Positions 1-9,986 of a stretch of 64,000 bases of DNA are shown here, piece after piece. Source of the stretch: Azohydromonas caseinilytica (GTDB taxonomy: Bacteria; Pseudomonadota; Gammaproteobacteria; Burkholderiales; Burkholderiaceae_C). How positions within the stretch are numbered: position 1 is the stretch's first letter; the number at the start of each line of letters is the position of its first letter. The notes below the pieces were generated by a model. It worked only from the letters and a program-made list of their open reading frames with translations. It did not search any database and was not told the DNA's origin. Both the position numbers and the translations under genes were made by a program. The stretch spans positions 414,801 to 478,800 of the forward strand of contig NZ_JABBFW010000002.1 in the NCBI RefSeq assembly GCF_012927045.1, written 5' to 3'.

Positions 1-884
1 ACGGCCTCAAGGCTGTGTTCCAGCTCGAAGGCGGGCTGCTGGCCGACACCGGCGCGATGGAGGACGGCACGTTGTTCGGCCGCCAGGCCACCGTGGGCCT
101 GCAGGGCAGCTTCGGCCGCATCGTGGCCGGCCGCTCGTTCACCACCGTGTACGACTTCATGCTGCCCTTCGACCCGATGGGCTACTCGGCCAACTACTCG
201 TGGGCGACCAACACCGACGCCTCGTCCCCCGCGCAGTACGGCCTGCGCTCGCGCAACAGCAACCTGCTCAAGTACCAGGGCAGCTTCGGCCCCGTCACGC
301 TGGGCGCCTCCTACGGCTTCGGCGAAACGACGGGCAGCACGGCCGCCGGCGCCTTCTATGCGCTGGCCGCAGCCTACGCCGCCGGCCCGTTCAGCGCGGC
401 CGTCACCGCCGAGCGCCTCAATGGCGGCCAGACCGCCTCGCCCCGTGACGAGACCACCGTGTACCACGTGGGCGCCGCCTACGAGCTGTCCAAGGCGCTG
501 ACCTTCAAGGCGGCCTACCGCAACTACCGCAAGGACTTCGCCAACCCGGCCACGCGCGACCCGCGCGCCGATGTCTGGTGGGGCGGCGCCACCTACCAGA
601 TCACCCCGGCCTGGAGCCTGACCGGCGCGGTCTACCACGTGAACGTCAAGACCGGCGTGACCGCCAGCGAGGCCGACCGCACGCTGTACGTGCTGCGCGC
701 CAAGTACGCGCTGTCCAAGCGCACCGACCTGTACGCGGCCACGGGCCATGCCCGCGCCAAGGACAACCAGAGCGTCGGCCTGCTGCGCGACAACGCCGGT
801 ACCCAGGCCAGCCCGGGCGTGGGCATCACCGGCTTCTCCGACACCCAGACCGGCGTGACGGTGGGCATCCAGCACCGCTTCTGA
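1..884 (+). CDS. Gram-negative porin, 5'-truncated by the window edge
   Basis: The open frame is already running at base 3 and ends at a TGA at 882-884, so about 293 residues of the C-terminal part are seen and the signal peptide is outside the window. The protein has alternating hydrophobic beta-strand segments rich in Gly, Tyr and aromatic residues (for example FGRIVAGRSFTTVYDF) and ends in GIQHRF. A terminal Phe is the standard outer-membrane beta-barrel signal. This matches the trimeric general porins of Burkholderiales (Omp32 type), which let small solutes cross the outer membrane. A strong terminator follows at 961-997, so it ends its transcription unit. The family call is confident, the substrate preference unknown. 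Confidence 0.9.
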   Translation, partial: GLKAVFQLEGGLLADTGAMEDGTLFGRQATVGLQGSFGRIVAGRSFTTVYDFMLPFDPMGYSANYSWATNTDASSPAQYGLRSRNSNLLKYQGSFGPVTLGASYGFGETTGSTAAGAFYALAAAYAAGPFSAAVTAERLNGGQTASPRDETTVYHVGAAYELSKALTFKAAYRNYRKDFANPATRDPRADVWWGGATYQITPAWSLTGAVYHVNVKTGVTASEADRTLYVLRAKYALSKRTDLYAATGHARAKDNQSVGLLRDNAGTQASPGVGITGFSDTQTGVTVGIQHRF

Positions 885-960
885 CCCGGCGCCCGCAACG
901 CTTCGCTTGCGCGCTCCCGCAGCCCGTCGCCAGGGTCGGGCTGCAGCGCAGGCTTTCGGC

Positions 961-997
961 GGCCGCCCCGGCCCGCGCCGGGGCGGCCGTTTTTTTG
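961..997 (+). terminator. Rho-independent terminator after the porin gene
   Basis: A perfect 12-bp stem (GGCCGCCCCGGC at 961-972 with GCCGGGGCGGCC at 977-988) with a 4-base loop is followed by G and seven T. It lies 77 bases after the porin stop and reads on the plus strand. Confidence 0.93.
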
Positions 998-1115
998 AGT
1001 CCTCAGGCCGGCATTGCTTCCTGCCGGGGTGGATTGGTCAGCACGGCTGGATAAATAGCGCAAACATTGAAGGCATTGTTCGGGTTTTCAGGACAATGCC
1101 GGCCCCGTCCCCGAC

Positions 1116-2186
1116 TCAGGCCGCGGCGCCCATGGCCAGCGCACGCTCGCGCTGCAGCGCCCGCTCGGCCGCGGGCGTTTCCGCCAGCGGCCAGCCCTGC
1201 AGATGGCGCTGCGCCAGATCGGCCAGCGCGTCCAGCCAGACCGGCGCGTCGTTGAGGCAGGGGATGTAGTGGTACTCGCGCCCGCCGGCCTGCACGAAGG
1301 CGGCGCGCACCTCCATGTTGATTTCCTCCAGCGTCTCCAGGCAGTCGGCCGGGAAGCCGGGGCACATCACGTCCACGCGCTTGAGGCCGTCGCGCGCGAG
1401 CTGGATGAGCGTGGGCTCGGTGTAGGGCTTCAGCCACTCGGCCTTGCCGAAGCGGCTCTGAAAGGTCACCACCCACTCGTCCTTGCCCAGGCCGAGCTGC
1501 GCGGCCAGCAGCCGCGCCGTCTTGTGGCATTCGCAGTGGTAGGGGTCGCCCAGCTCCAGCGTGCGCCTGGGCACGCCGTGGAAGCTCATGACCAGCTTCT
1601 GGCCGCGCCCATGCTGCTGCCAGTGCGAGCGCACCTGCGCGGCCAGCGCGGCGATGTAGCCGGCGTCGTCCGGGTAGTGGTTGACGAAGCGCACTTCGGG
1701 CTGGCGGCGCTGCCGGGCCAGCCAGGCGCCCACGGCGTCGTTGGCGGTGGCGGTGGTGGAGGCGGCGTACTGCGGATACAGCGGCAGCACCAGCACGCGC
1801 GTGGCGCCTGCGGCCGTGAGCTCGTCCAGCACTTGCGGGATGGCCGGATTGCCGTAGCGCATGGCGTGGCGCACCAGCACGCCGGCGCCCAGGCGCTGCT
1901 GCAGCCCCGCGGCCTGGCGCTGCGTCCACACCGCCAGCGGCGAGCCCTCGGGCGTCCAGATGCTGGCGTACTTGGCGGCGGACTTGGCCGGGCGCGTGCG
2001 CAGGATCACGCCGTGCAGGATCGGCAGCCAGGCCGCGCGCGGGATCTCCACCACGCGCGGATCGCCCAGGAATTCGGCCAGGTAGCGGCGCAGCGCCGCG
2101 GGCGTGGGCTCGTCGGGCGTGCCCAGGTTGACCAGCAGCACCGCGGTGCGCTCCGGCGTGCCGTGGCGGAAGGAGGTAGGGGTCAT
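1116..2186 (-). CDS. hemH: Ferrochelatase (HemH)
   Basis: Inserts Fe2+ into protoporphyrin IX, the last step of protoheme synthesis. The 356-residue product opens with the family signature [14 protein letters not shown] and has the catalytic His in [11 protein letters not shown] followed by the YHCECH stretch, and the conserved acidic helix in [14 protein letters not shown]. Length fits proteobacterial ferrochelatases. I chose the ATG at 2186; a TTG two codons upstream (2192) would also keep the frame, and neither has a clear Shine-Dalgarno sequence. The gene stands alone: the porin terminator faces it and a cyclase gene lies upstream on the same strand 67 bases away. The heat-shock genes that often neighbour hemH in related genomes are not here. 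Confidence 0.96.
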   Translation of the reverse strand: MTPTSFRHGTPERTAVLLVNLGTPDEPTPAALRRYLAEFLGDPRVVEIPRAAWLPILHGVILRTRPAKSAAKYASIWTPEGSPLAVWTQRQAAGLQQRLGAGVLVRHAMRYGNPAIPQVLDELTAAGATRVLVLPLYPQYAASTTATANDAVGAWLARQRRQPEVRFVNHYPDDAGYIAALAAQVRSHWQQHGRGQKLVMSFHGVPRRTLELGDPYHCECHKTARLLAAQLGLGKDEWVVTFQSRFGKAEWLKPYTEPTLIQLARDGLKRVDVMCPGFPADCLETLEEINMEVRAAFVQAGGREYHYIPCLNDAPVWLDALADLAQRHLQGWPLAETPAAERALQRERALAMGAAA

Positions 2187-2253
2187 CCGCAAATTGTCCC
2201 CGAAGCAGGTGGAAGGCTTCAGGGGCCCGCGGCCGGCCCCGGGGCACGGCGCG

Positions 2254-3210
2254 TCAGCGCGTGATGCCGGTGCCAGGGGCGGGCAGGGTGTCTTCGGCCA
2301 GGCGCAGCACCTCGAAGCGCACTACCGGGGTGCGGGTATCGCCCGGGGGCACGCCCAGGCCGATCTCGCCGCTGCCGTGCAGCGTGCAGCTGCCGCGGCG
2401 CAGGCTCAGCACGGCGCGGTCATGCGTGAAGCGGATGTAGCTGCCGTTGAAGCTGAGGTCGGTGAACTGGAAGGCGCCGCCATGCCAGTCGATGCGCGCG
2501 TGCGAGCGCGAGACGCGGGAGTCGTCGATGCAGCAGGCGGCCTGCGGGCTGCGCCCCAGCACCAGCGGCAGCTGGGCGGTGGCGAAGATGCGCTCCTGCC
2601 CGCCCCACACCAGGCGCAGCGCCTCGGGCTGGCCCGGCATGGGCAGCGCGTCGCCGAACTGGGTGGCCGCGCCGTCGGCCATGGCCTGGCGACCCTGCAG
2701 CAGGTGCACCTGCACCGGCTCGGCGCGCCCGCGCAGCTGCAGGCGGTCCAGGGCCCGGAAGCGCATCTGCTGCGCCGGCTGCAGCCCGGCGAGCACGTCC
2801 ACCGTCACCAGCGTCTCGTTGTCGCCGGCGTGGTCCAGCAGCCGGGCCGCGACGTTGACGGCGTCGCCGAAGCAGTCGCTCTCGATCTCCACCACCTCGC
2901 CGCGCGCCATGGCCACCTGCAGCTTGAGCGCGCTGGCGGCCGGCACGTTGCTGCCGCGCGACAGACGCTGCAGCGCCTGGTGCATGGCGTCGGCGGCGGC
3001 GACGGCGCTGGTGGCGTTCTCGAACACGGCCATGAGCCCGTCGCCCAGCGTCTTGACCACATGGCCGCCGCCGCGCTCCACGCATTCGCCCAGCTGCGTC
3101 ACCGCGCCGGTGACGAGCGTGCTGGCCGCGGCATTGCCCAGGCGCTCGAACAGCCCGGTGGAACCGCGCAGATCGGCAAACAGGACGGTGCGTTCGAGGA
3201 TGCGAGCCAT
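2254..3210 (-). CDS. Class III adenylate/guanylate cyclase with C-terminal FHA domain
   Basis: The 318-residue protein combines two signalling modules. Residues about 5-170 are a class III nucleotide cyclase: [17 protein letters not shown] has the first metal-binding Asp, [15 protein letters not shown] the second, and [12 protein letters not shown] the Asn and Arg that stabilise the transition state, so catalysis looks intact. Residues about 225-300 are an FHA phosphothreonine-binding domain, with [20 protein letters not shown] and SFNGSYIRF giving the GR, S-x-x-H and NG landmarks. Whether the product is cAMP or cGMP cannot be read with confidence. No membrane segment is visible. It starts at ATG 3210; the frame runs open far upstream into rpoD sequence but has no coding character there. 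The FHA domain suggests control by a Ser/Thr kinase. Confidence 0.88.
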   Translation of the reverse strand: MARILERTVLFADLRGSTGLFERLGNAAASTLVTGAVTQLGECVERGGGHVVKTLGDGLMAVFENATSAVAAADAMHQALQRLSRGSNVPAASALKLQVAMARGEVVEIESDCFGDAVNVAARLLDHAGDNETLVTVDVLAGLQPAQQMRFRALDRLQLRGRAEPVQVHLLQGRQAMADGAATQFGDALPMPGQPEALRLVWGGQERIFATAQLPLVLGRSPQAACCIDDSRVSRSHARIDWHGGAFQFTDLSFNGSYIRFTHDRAVLSLRRGSCTLHGSGEIGLGVPPGDTRTPVVRFEVLRLAEDTLPAPGTGITR

Positions 3211-3259
3211 GGGCTGTGGCAGTTTAGCCGTGCCCCCGTGTCCAGCCGCTGACAAAGAC

Positions 3260-3386
3260 GACGGCCCCGGGAGGACCGGGGCCGTCTTGTCGTGCGCGGG
3301 ACTGCCAGGGGCGAATCCGCTGCGGTTTTCACCGGGCCGCCGCAGCGGCGGCCCGCGCCACCTTGAAGGGCCACCAAAGGTGGCCC
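3260..3386 (-). terminator. Three tandem hairpins after rpoD, probable terminator region
   Basis: Reading away from the rpoD stop on the minus strand there are three successive hairpins: GGGCCACC/GGTGGCCC (3368-3386, 3-base loop), GGGCCGCCG/CGGCGGCCC (3334-3354) and GACGGCCCCGG/CCGGGGCCGTC (3260-3286). None is followed by a good T-run on the minus strand; on the plus strand GCTTTT follows the first. They fill most of the gap between rpoD and the cyclase gene and probably end rpoD transcription, but the mechanism is not certain. Confidence 0.5.
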
Positions 3387-3398
3387 GCTTTTCCTGTC

Positions 3399-5618
<2,220 letters not shown>

Positions 5619-5876
5619 GCAATTCCTCGGATGGTGAAAGCGTCAAACGTCCGGCTTTGGAATGGCGAGCACGCGGCGTGCGCGCGCCACAAGGACGCGC
5701 CGGCACGGCCGGCATCGCGGTCGCAAAAGGCTCGGACGGGCAAGCTCGCGTGGACTTCGGGAATAGCGCAGCCCTGGGCGGAAATATGGCCTTCTGGTTC
5801 TGACCCGTGTCGCGGGTGGCCGGATCCGGTATCCAATGACGCTGCTGTCACTCTTGCCGCTGATAACGAACCTTCA

Positions 5877-5905
5877 ATTATCCCCCATGTGGGGGCGAAG
5901 GTCAA
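5877..5905 (-). promoter_or_regulatory. Sigma-70 promoter for rpoD
   Basis: On the minus strand a -35 TTGACC (5900-5905) is separated by exactly 17 bases from a -10 GATAAT (5877-5882), giving a start near 5870 and a leader of about 250 nt before the rpoD ATG. It sits in the 318-base dnaG-rpoD gap (5619-5936). I see nothing else definite in the gap: no ORF, no heat-shock element I could be sure of, and no intrinsic terminator for dnaG. Confidence 0.75.
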
Positions 5906-5936
5906 AAGTCAAGGCTTTGTCAAGCCCAAAAAAGTG

Positions 5937-7796
5937 TCAGCTGGAAGCCATTACGCGCTTGCGCAGTTCCTGGCTCAGGGCCGTGAGCTCGCGGATGCGC
6001 GCCATGTGCTGCTCGCGCTGCGCCGGATCGACGGGCAGATCCATGGCCAGCGCTTCGAGCTCGGCTTGGACCTCCTTGAGATGCAGCGCCTCCACCGCGC
6101 GCTCCAGGTCCGCCAGCGTTTCCTCGCCGGGCTCGTCGCCGGGCAGGGCCGCGCGGGCCTCCTCGGCCAGCGGCTCCTGCTCCAGCGCCACGCGCAGCGC
6201 GGCCCAGGGACGCGGGCCATGCTCGTGCAGCTCGCGCTCCAGCCAGGCCACCAGTGCGCCATGCGGGGCGGGCAGGCCATGCAGCAGGTCATGCGCCTGC
6301 GGCGAGAGCTGGTCCCACCACTCGGCATGCGCCAGCAGCATCTGCAGCACGCGGTCCTCACGCTGCCTGGGGGCGACACGGCCGCCGCTGCGGCGCGCGG
6401 CGCCGCGCGGCCGGTTGAAGCCAGGAGCGGGCCGGTCCACGCCGGGTTCGGCGGGCGCCGGGGCAGGAGCGCGCGGCGCACCGCGCCCAGCCGGATGCGC
6501 CTGCCACAGCGCCGTCAGCTCCTCCAGCGGCAGCGCGCCGCGGCGCGCCAGCTCGGCCAGCAGCTGCAGCCGCAGCGCCCCTTCGGGCAGCGCGTTCCAC
6601 AGCGGCTTGGCTTGCGCCAGCATGCGCGCACGGCCCTCGACGCTGGCGAGATCGCAGTCCTGCGCCGCCAGCTCCAGCAGTTGCTGCGACAGCGGCACCG
6701 CCTGCGCCACGGCCTGTTCGAAGGCCTCGCGCCCGTGCTCGCGCACGAAGGAGTCGGGGTCATGCTCCGGCGGCAGGAACAGGAAGCGGAACGCCCGCGT
6801 GTCGGTCGCGTGCGGCAGCGCCGCCTCCAGCGCGCGCGCCGCGGCGCGGCGCCCGGCGGCGTCGCCGTCGAAGGCGAACACCACCTGGTCCGTGAAGCGC
6901 AAAAGCTTCGCTACATGCTCGGCCGTGCAGGCCGTGCCCAGCGTGGCCACCGCATGCGGCAGGCCCAGCTGTGCCAGCGCCACCACGTCCATGTAGCCCT
7001 CGGTGACCAGCACGTAGCCGCTGTCGCGCAACGCGCTACGCGCCTCGAACAGCCCGTAGAGCTCGCGGCCCTTGACGAACAGTGGCGTCTCCGGCGAGTT
7101 CAGGTACTTGGGCTCGCCCTTGTCCAGCACCCGCGCACCGAAGGCGATGACCTCGCCCTTGACATTGCGGATGGGGAACATGATCCGGTCGCGGAAGCGG
7201 TCGTAGCGCTTCTGTTCCGGCCCGTCCTCGCCCTGCACGATCACCAGCCCGGCCTCCACCAGCAGCGGGTCGTCGTAGCGCGGGTAGACGCTGGCCAGGC
7301 CGCGCCAGCCATCGGGCGCGTAGCCCAGCGCGAAGCGCGCGGCGATCTCGCCCGAGAGGCCTCGGCCCTTGAGGTAGTCGATGGCGCGCGGGCTGGCCTT
7401 GAGCTGCTTGCGGTAGTGGGCCGCGGCGCGCGCCAGCACGTCCGCCAGCGTGGCCTCGCGCTCGCGCTGCTGGGCGGCGAGCTCCTTGCGGCGCGGGTCG
7501 GCTTCGTCCTCGGGCACGGTCAGGCCGACCTGCTGCGCCAGCTCCTTGACGGCCTCGACGAAGCCCAGGCCATGCTGCTCGGTGAGGAAGCGGATGGCGT
7601 CGCCGTTGGCCCCGCAGCCGAAGCAGTGATAGAACTGCTTGCTCGGGCTGACGGTGAAGCTTGGGCTCTTCTCGCCATGGAAAGGGCACAGGCCGACGTA
7701 GTTGGCTCCCGTCTTCTTGAGCTGGACCTGGCGCCCGATGAGCTCCACGAGGTCCACGCGCGACAGCAATTCCTGAACGAAGCCGGGTGGGATCAT
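5937..7796 (-). CDS. dnaG: DNA primase (DnaG)
   Basis: Makes the RNA primers for replication. The 619-residue protein has the N-terminal zinc-binding domain (C37PFH40 and C58FGC61), the core domain, and a TOPRIM domain with LVTEGYMDVVALAQLG (catalytic Glu) and VFAFDGDAAGRRAA (DxD-type metal site). An Ala/Pro-rich linker at about residues 425-465 leads to the C-terminal helicase-interaction domain. Start ATG 7796 is the first in frame; the N-terminus IPPGFVQELLSRVDLVELIG is the normal one. It is followed by rpoD in the same direction. The gene usually upstream in this cluster, rpsU, is absent: an H-NS-family gene with its own terminator lies there. Confidence 0.98.
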   Translation of the reverse strand: MIPPGFVQELLSRVDLVELIGRQVQLKKTGANYVGLCPFHGEKSPSFTVSPSKQFYHCFGCGANGDAIRFLTEQHGLGFVEAVKELAQQVGLTVPEDEADPRRKELAAQQREREATLADVLARAAAHYRKQLKASPRAIDYLKGRGLSGEIAARFALGYAPDGWRGLASVYPRYDDPLLVEAGLVIVQGEDGPEQKRYDRFRDRIMFPIRNVKGEVIAFGARVLDKGEPKYLNSPETPLFVKGRELYGLFEARSALRDSGYVLVTEGYMDVVALAQLGLPHAVATLGTACTAEHVAKLLRFTDQVVFAFDGDAAGRRAAARALEAALPHATDTRAFRFLFLPPEHDPDSFVREHGREAFEQAVAQAVPLSQQLLELAAQDCDLASVEGRARMLAQAKPLWNALPEGALRLQLLAELARRGALPLEELTALWQAHPAGRGAPRAPAPAPAEPGVDRPAPGFNRPRGAARRSGGRVAPRQREDRVLQMLLAHAEWWDQLSPQAHDLLHGLPAPHGALVAWLERELHEHGPRPWAALRVALEQEPLAEEARAALPGDEPGEETLADLERAVEALHLKEVQAELEALAMDLPVDPAQREQHMARIRELTALSQELRKRVMASS

Positions 7797-7937
7797 GCGG
7801 CGAGTCTAGCCAAGCCCCGCCCCGCGTCGCCGCCCGGCACGAAAGCACCAGGCACGACGTGGCCGGCCCGTGGCGAGCCTTTGAGCACACGGCGGGTGAG
7901 GGCCGGTATATCGAATATTTGTGGGGTTAATTTCACG

Positions 7938-7964
7938 AAAAAAGCCGCCCCAAGGCGGCTTTTT
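7938..7964 (-). terminator. Rho-independent terminator after the H-NS-family gene
   Basis: GCCGCC (7944-7949) and GGCGGC (7954-7959) form a 6-bp stem with loop CCAA, flanked by A6 on one side and T5 on the other, so the hairpin can work on both strands. On the minus strand it follows the H-NS-family stop codon by 28 bases and separates that gene from dnaG. Confidence 0.88.
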
Positions 7965-7991
7965 GAATGCGGCAATACGCCTGAAAAATGT

Positions 7992-8318
7992 TCAGGCGGC
8001 GGCGATCAGGAAATCCGACAGCTGCTTGCCTTCGGCCAGGGCCGCCTTGAGCCACTTGGGCTGCAGGCCGCGGCCGGTCCAGCTTTCACCCGTGGCCGAA
8101 TTGCGGTATTTTGCCGGCACCTTGCCGCGCTTGCCTTCGCCATTGGAGGCGGCGCGCGCGCCACCGCGCACGGAACTCAGGTCTTCCACCGTCAAACCAT
8201 GGTCGCTCATCAGCTGGCGAATCGTGGCAATGGCCTCGACGCGTTCCTGGCGCTGGGTTTCCGCGATTTGACGCTCCAGCTCGGCGCGTTGGTTCAGCAG
8301 TTCCTGCAGGGTGGTCAA
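7992..8318 (-). CDS. H-NS-family nucleoid-structuring DNA-binding protein
   Basis: This 108-residue protein fits the short H-NS-like regulators of Burkholderiales (BpH3/Bv3F type). Residues 1-45 are an oligomerising coiled coil (LLNQRAELERQIAETQRQER), and the C-terminus carries the AT-hook-like DNA-binding motif KYRNSATGESWTGRGLQPKWL, close to the family KYRNP-GxxWxGRGRxPxWL. Such proteins bind AT-rich, often foreign, DNA and silence it. The start is a TTG (8318) chosen because GAGGAG stands six bases before it; the nearby ATG is in another frame and meets a stop at once. It is monocistronic with its own terminator. Confidence 0.93.
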   Translation of the reverse strand: MTTLQELLNQRAELERQIAETQRQERVEAIATIRQLMSDHGLTVEDLSSVRGGARAASNGEGKRGKVPAKYRNSATGESWTGRGLQPKWLKAALAEGKQLSDFLIAAA

Positions 8319-8362
8319 TTCAAGCTCCTCATTATGATGCTGAGTCGCGAATATATCACCGC

Positions 8363-8388
8363 ATCCCGGCCGGCCCGGCGGCCGGGAT
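8363..8388. repeat. GC-rich inverted repeat between the iron-binding protein and H-NS-family genes
   Basis: ATCCCGGCC (8363-8371) and GGCCGGGAT (8380-8388) form a 9-bp hairpin with an 8-base loop in the 90-base gap. No T-run follows on either strand. It lies upstream of the H-NS-family start and could be a promoter-proximal structure; on position it could also limit plus-strand readthrough. Confidence 0.4.
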
Positions 8389-8408
8389 ATTCAAAGGCAA
8401 AAATCGGT

Positions 8409-9452
8409 TCAGCGCAGACCCACGCGGTCGAGCATCTGCTGGACGCGCACCTGGTTCATGCCGACCACCGACACCGGAATGGTTTCGCTCTTGAAGTTGC
8501 CAAAAGCCGACAGTGCCGGATTGCCCAGTTTCAGCCCCGGCACCACGGGCCATTCGTTGTTGCCGTTGGCGAAATAGCCTTGCGCCTCGTCACTGGACAG
8601 GTATTCCAGGAAGCGGCGCGCTTCCTCGGTGTGCTTGGCATGGCGCGCCACCGCGCCGCCAGCGATGTTGAGGTGCGTGCCCCAGCTCTGCTGGTTCGGG
8701 AACACCACGCCCACGCGCTCCATCACCGTGCGGTCTTCGGGTTTCTCGGAGCGCATCATCCGGGCCAGGTAGTAGCTGTTGGTCAGCGCAATCTGGCATT
8801 CGCCACTGGCCACGGCCTTGATCTGGTCGGTATCGCCACCCTTGGGCGGGCGCGCCATATTGTCATTGAGTCCCTTGAGCCATTGCTCGGCGCGCTGATC
8901 GCCCAGATGTTCAACCACCGAGCCGAAAAGCGAGAGGTTGTAGGGATGCGAGGCTGAACGCATGCAGAACTTGCCCTTGTTCTTCGGATCGGCCAGTTCC
9001 TCATAAGTATCGACGTCGTCGCGCTTGACATTCAGCTTGTTGTAGACGACGACGCGGGCACGGGTCGAAAAACCGAACCACTGGGAACCTTGGCCTTCAT
9101 CCTTGCCGCGCAGGTTGGCGGGAATGCGCTTTTCCAGCACCTCGCTCTTGACGGGCAGGAACAAACCATCCACCTCGGCACGCCACAACCGTGCCGCATC
9201 CACCAGCAGAATCACGTCGGCCGGGCTGGAGGAACCCTCGCTCTTGAGCCGCGCCAGAATGCCGGCATCGTCGGCATCCACCCGGTTGATACGAATGCCG
9301 GTGGCCTTGGTGAAGTTGTTGTAAAGAGCCTCGTCGGTCTGGTAATGGCGCGCCGAGTAAAGGTTGAGCACCTTTTCCTGTGCCTGCGCCGGAAAGGCCA
9401 GAACGGTCACGGCGCTCAGCGCAGCCAGAATGGGGCGGAATTTCTTGAGCAT
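8409..9452 (-). CDS. Iron(III) ABC transporter periplasmic substrate-binding protein (FbpA/FutA type)
   Basis: The 347-residue product starts with a Sec signal peptide (MLKKFRPILAALSAVTVLAF, likely cut after PAQA). The mature start EKVLNLYSARHYQTDEALYNNF is typical of ferric-iron-binding proteins of class II, and NSYYLARM supplies the paired tyrosines that ligate Fe3+. Length fits the family. GAGGAG lies seven bases before ATG 9452. A strong Fur-box palindrome overlaps its promoter (9491-9509), which implies repression by Fur when iron is plentiful. The odd point is that no permease or ATPase gene is adjacent, so it must serve a transporter encoded elsewhere. Ferric iron is the best-supported ligand. 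Confidence 0.92.
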   Translation of the reverse strand: MLKKFRPILAALSAVTVLAFPAQAQEKVLNLYSARHYQTDEALYNNFTKATGIRINRVDADDAGILARLKSEGSSSPADVILLVDAARLWRAEVDGLFLPVKSEVLEKRIPANLRGKDEGQGSQWFGFSTRARVVVYNKLNVKRDDVDTYEELADPKNKGKFCMRSASHPYNLSLFGSVVEHLGDQRAEQWLKGLNDNMARPPKGGDTDQIKAVASGECQIALTNSYYLARMMRSEKPEDRTVMERVGVVFPNQQSWGTHLNIAGGAVARHAKHTEEARRFLEYLSSDEAQGYFANGNNEWPVVPGLKLGNPALSAFGNFKSETIPVSVVGMNQVRVQQMLDRVGLR

Positions 9453-9478
9453 GCGATCACTCCTCGGATGATCAGGCC

Positions 9479-9509
9479 AGTATAGCCGTCAACGAGAATG
9501 ATTCGCGTT
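9479..9509 (-). promoter_or_regulatory. Fur box and -10 element upstream of the iron-binding protein gene
   Basis: On the minus strand AACGCGAATCATTCTCGTT (9491-9509) is a 19-bp palindrome with matches at all but the central base and one symmetric pair. It is very close to the Fur consensus built of GATAAT-type hexamers. A TATACT (9479-9484) eight bases downstream is a plausible -10, so the box covers the -35 region, a classic Fur repression geometry. Confidence 0.78.
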
Positions 9510-9644
9510 AAGCTGGAGCGAGAGCGCCAAGCGCCGCAACGCTGCGGCTGGCGCCAGGCGGGCTGCTCGCGCTGTCAGACGCAGCGCTGCGGCTGCGGAG
9601 CGGGTGCGCGGGCTGCCGGGCGGCAGCCCTGGGAGACGCGAGAT

Positions 9645-9678
9645 CCGCGCGGCGGCCGTCCGGACGGCCGCCGCGCGG
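9645..9678. repeat. Perfect 17-bp inverted repeat downstream of yggX
   Basis: Bases 9645-9661 and 9662-9678 are exact reverse complements (CCGCGCGGCGGCCGTCC / GGACGGCCGCCGCGCGG) with no spacer. It lies 9 bases past the yggX stop. There is no T-run, so it is at most a GC-only transcription brake for the argA-yggX unit; it could equally protect the mRNA 3' end. Confidence 0.6.
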
Positions 9679-9686
9679 GGCCGGCC

Positions 9687-9959
9687 TCAGGCCGAGGGCG
9701 GCACGAAGCCCGTGGGCTGGTCGGCGCCTTCGCCGAAGAAGAAGCGCTCCATCTGGCGCGCCAGGTACTGGCGGGCGCGGGCGTCGGCCAGGTTCAGGCG
9801 GTTCTCGTTGACCAGCATGGTCTGGTGCCGCTTCCAAAGCTCGAAGGCTTCCTTGCTGACGTTGTCGTAGATGCGCTTGCCCAGCTCGCCGGGGTAGGGC
9901 GCGAAGTCGAGGCCCTCGGCCTCCTTTTTCAGATAGATGCACTGAACCATGCGTGCCAT
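9687..9959 (-). CDS. yggX: Fe(2+)-trafficking / oxidative damage protection protein YggX
   Basis: A 90-residue protein with the full YggX signature: [19 protein letters not shown], the conserved Cys7, [19 protein letters not shown], and [16 protein letters not shown]. The family helps protect Fe-S clusters and labile iron from oxidation. It follows argA by 27 bases on the same strand and is almost certainly co-transcribed. Length and start (ATG 9959) agree with the family. Confidence 0.97.
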   Translation of the reverse strand: MARMVQCIYLKKEAEGLDFAPYPGELGKRIYDNVSKEAFELWKRHQTMLVNENRLNLADARARQYLARQMERFFFGEGADQPTGFVPPSA

Positions 9960-9986
9960 GGGTTTTCTCCTTCGGGAATGTGGGGC

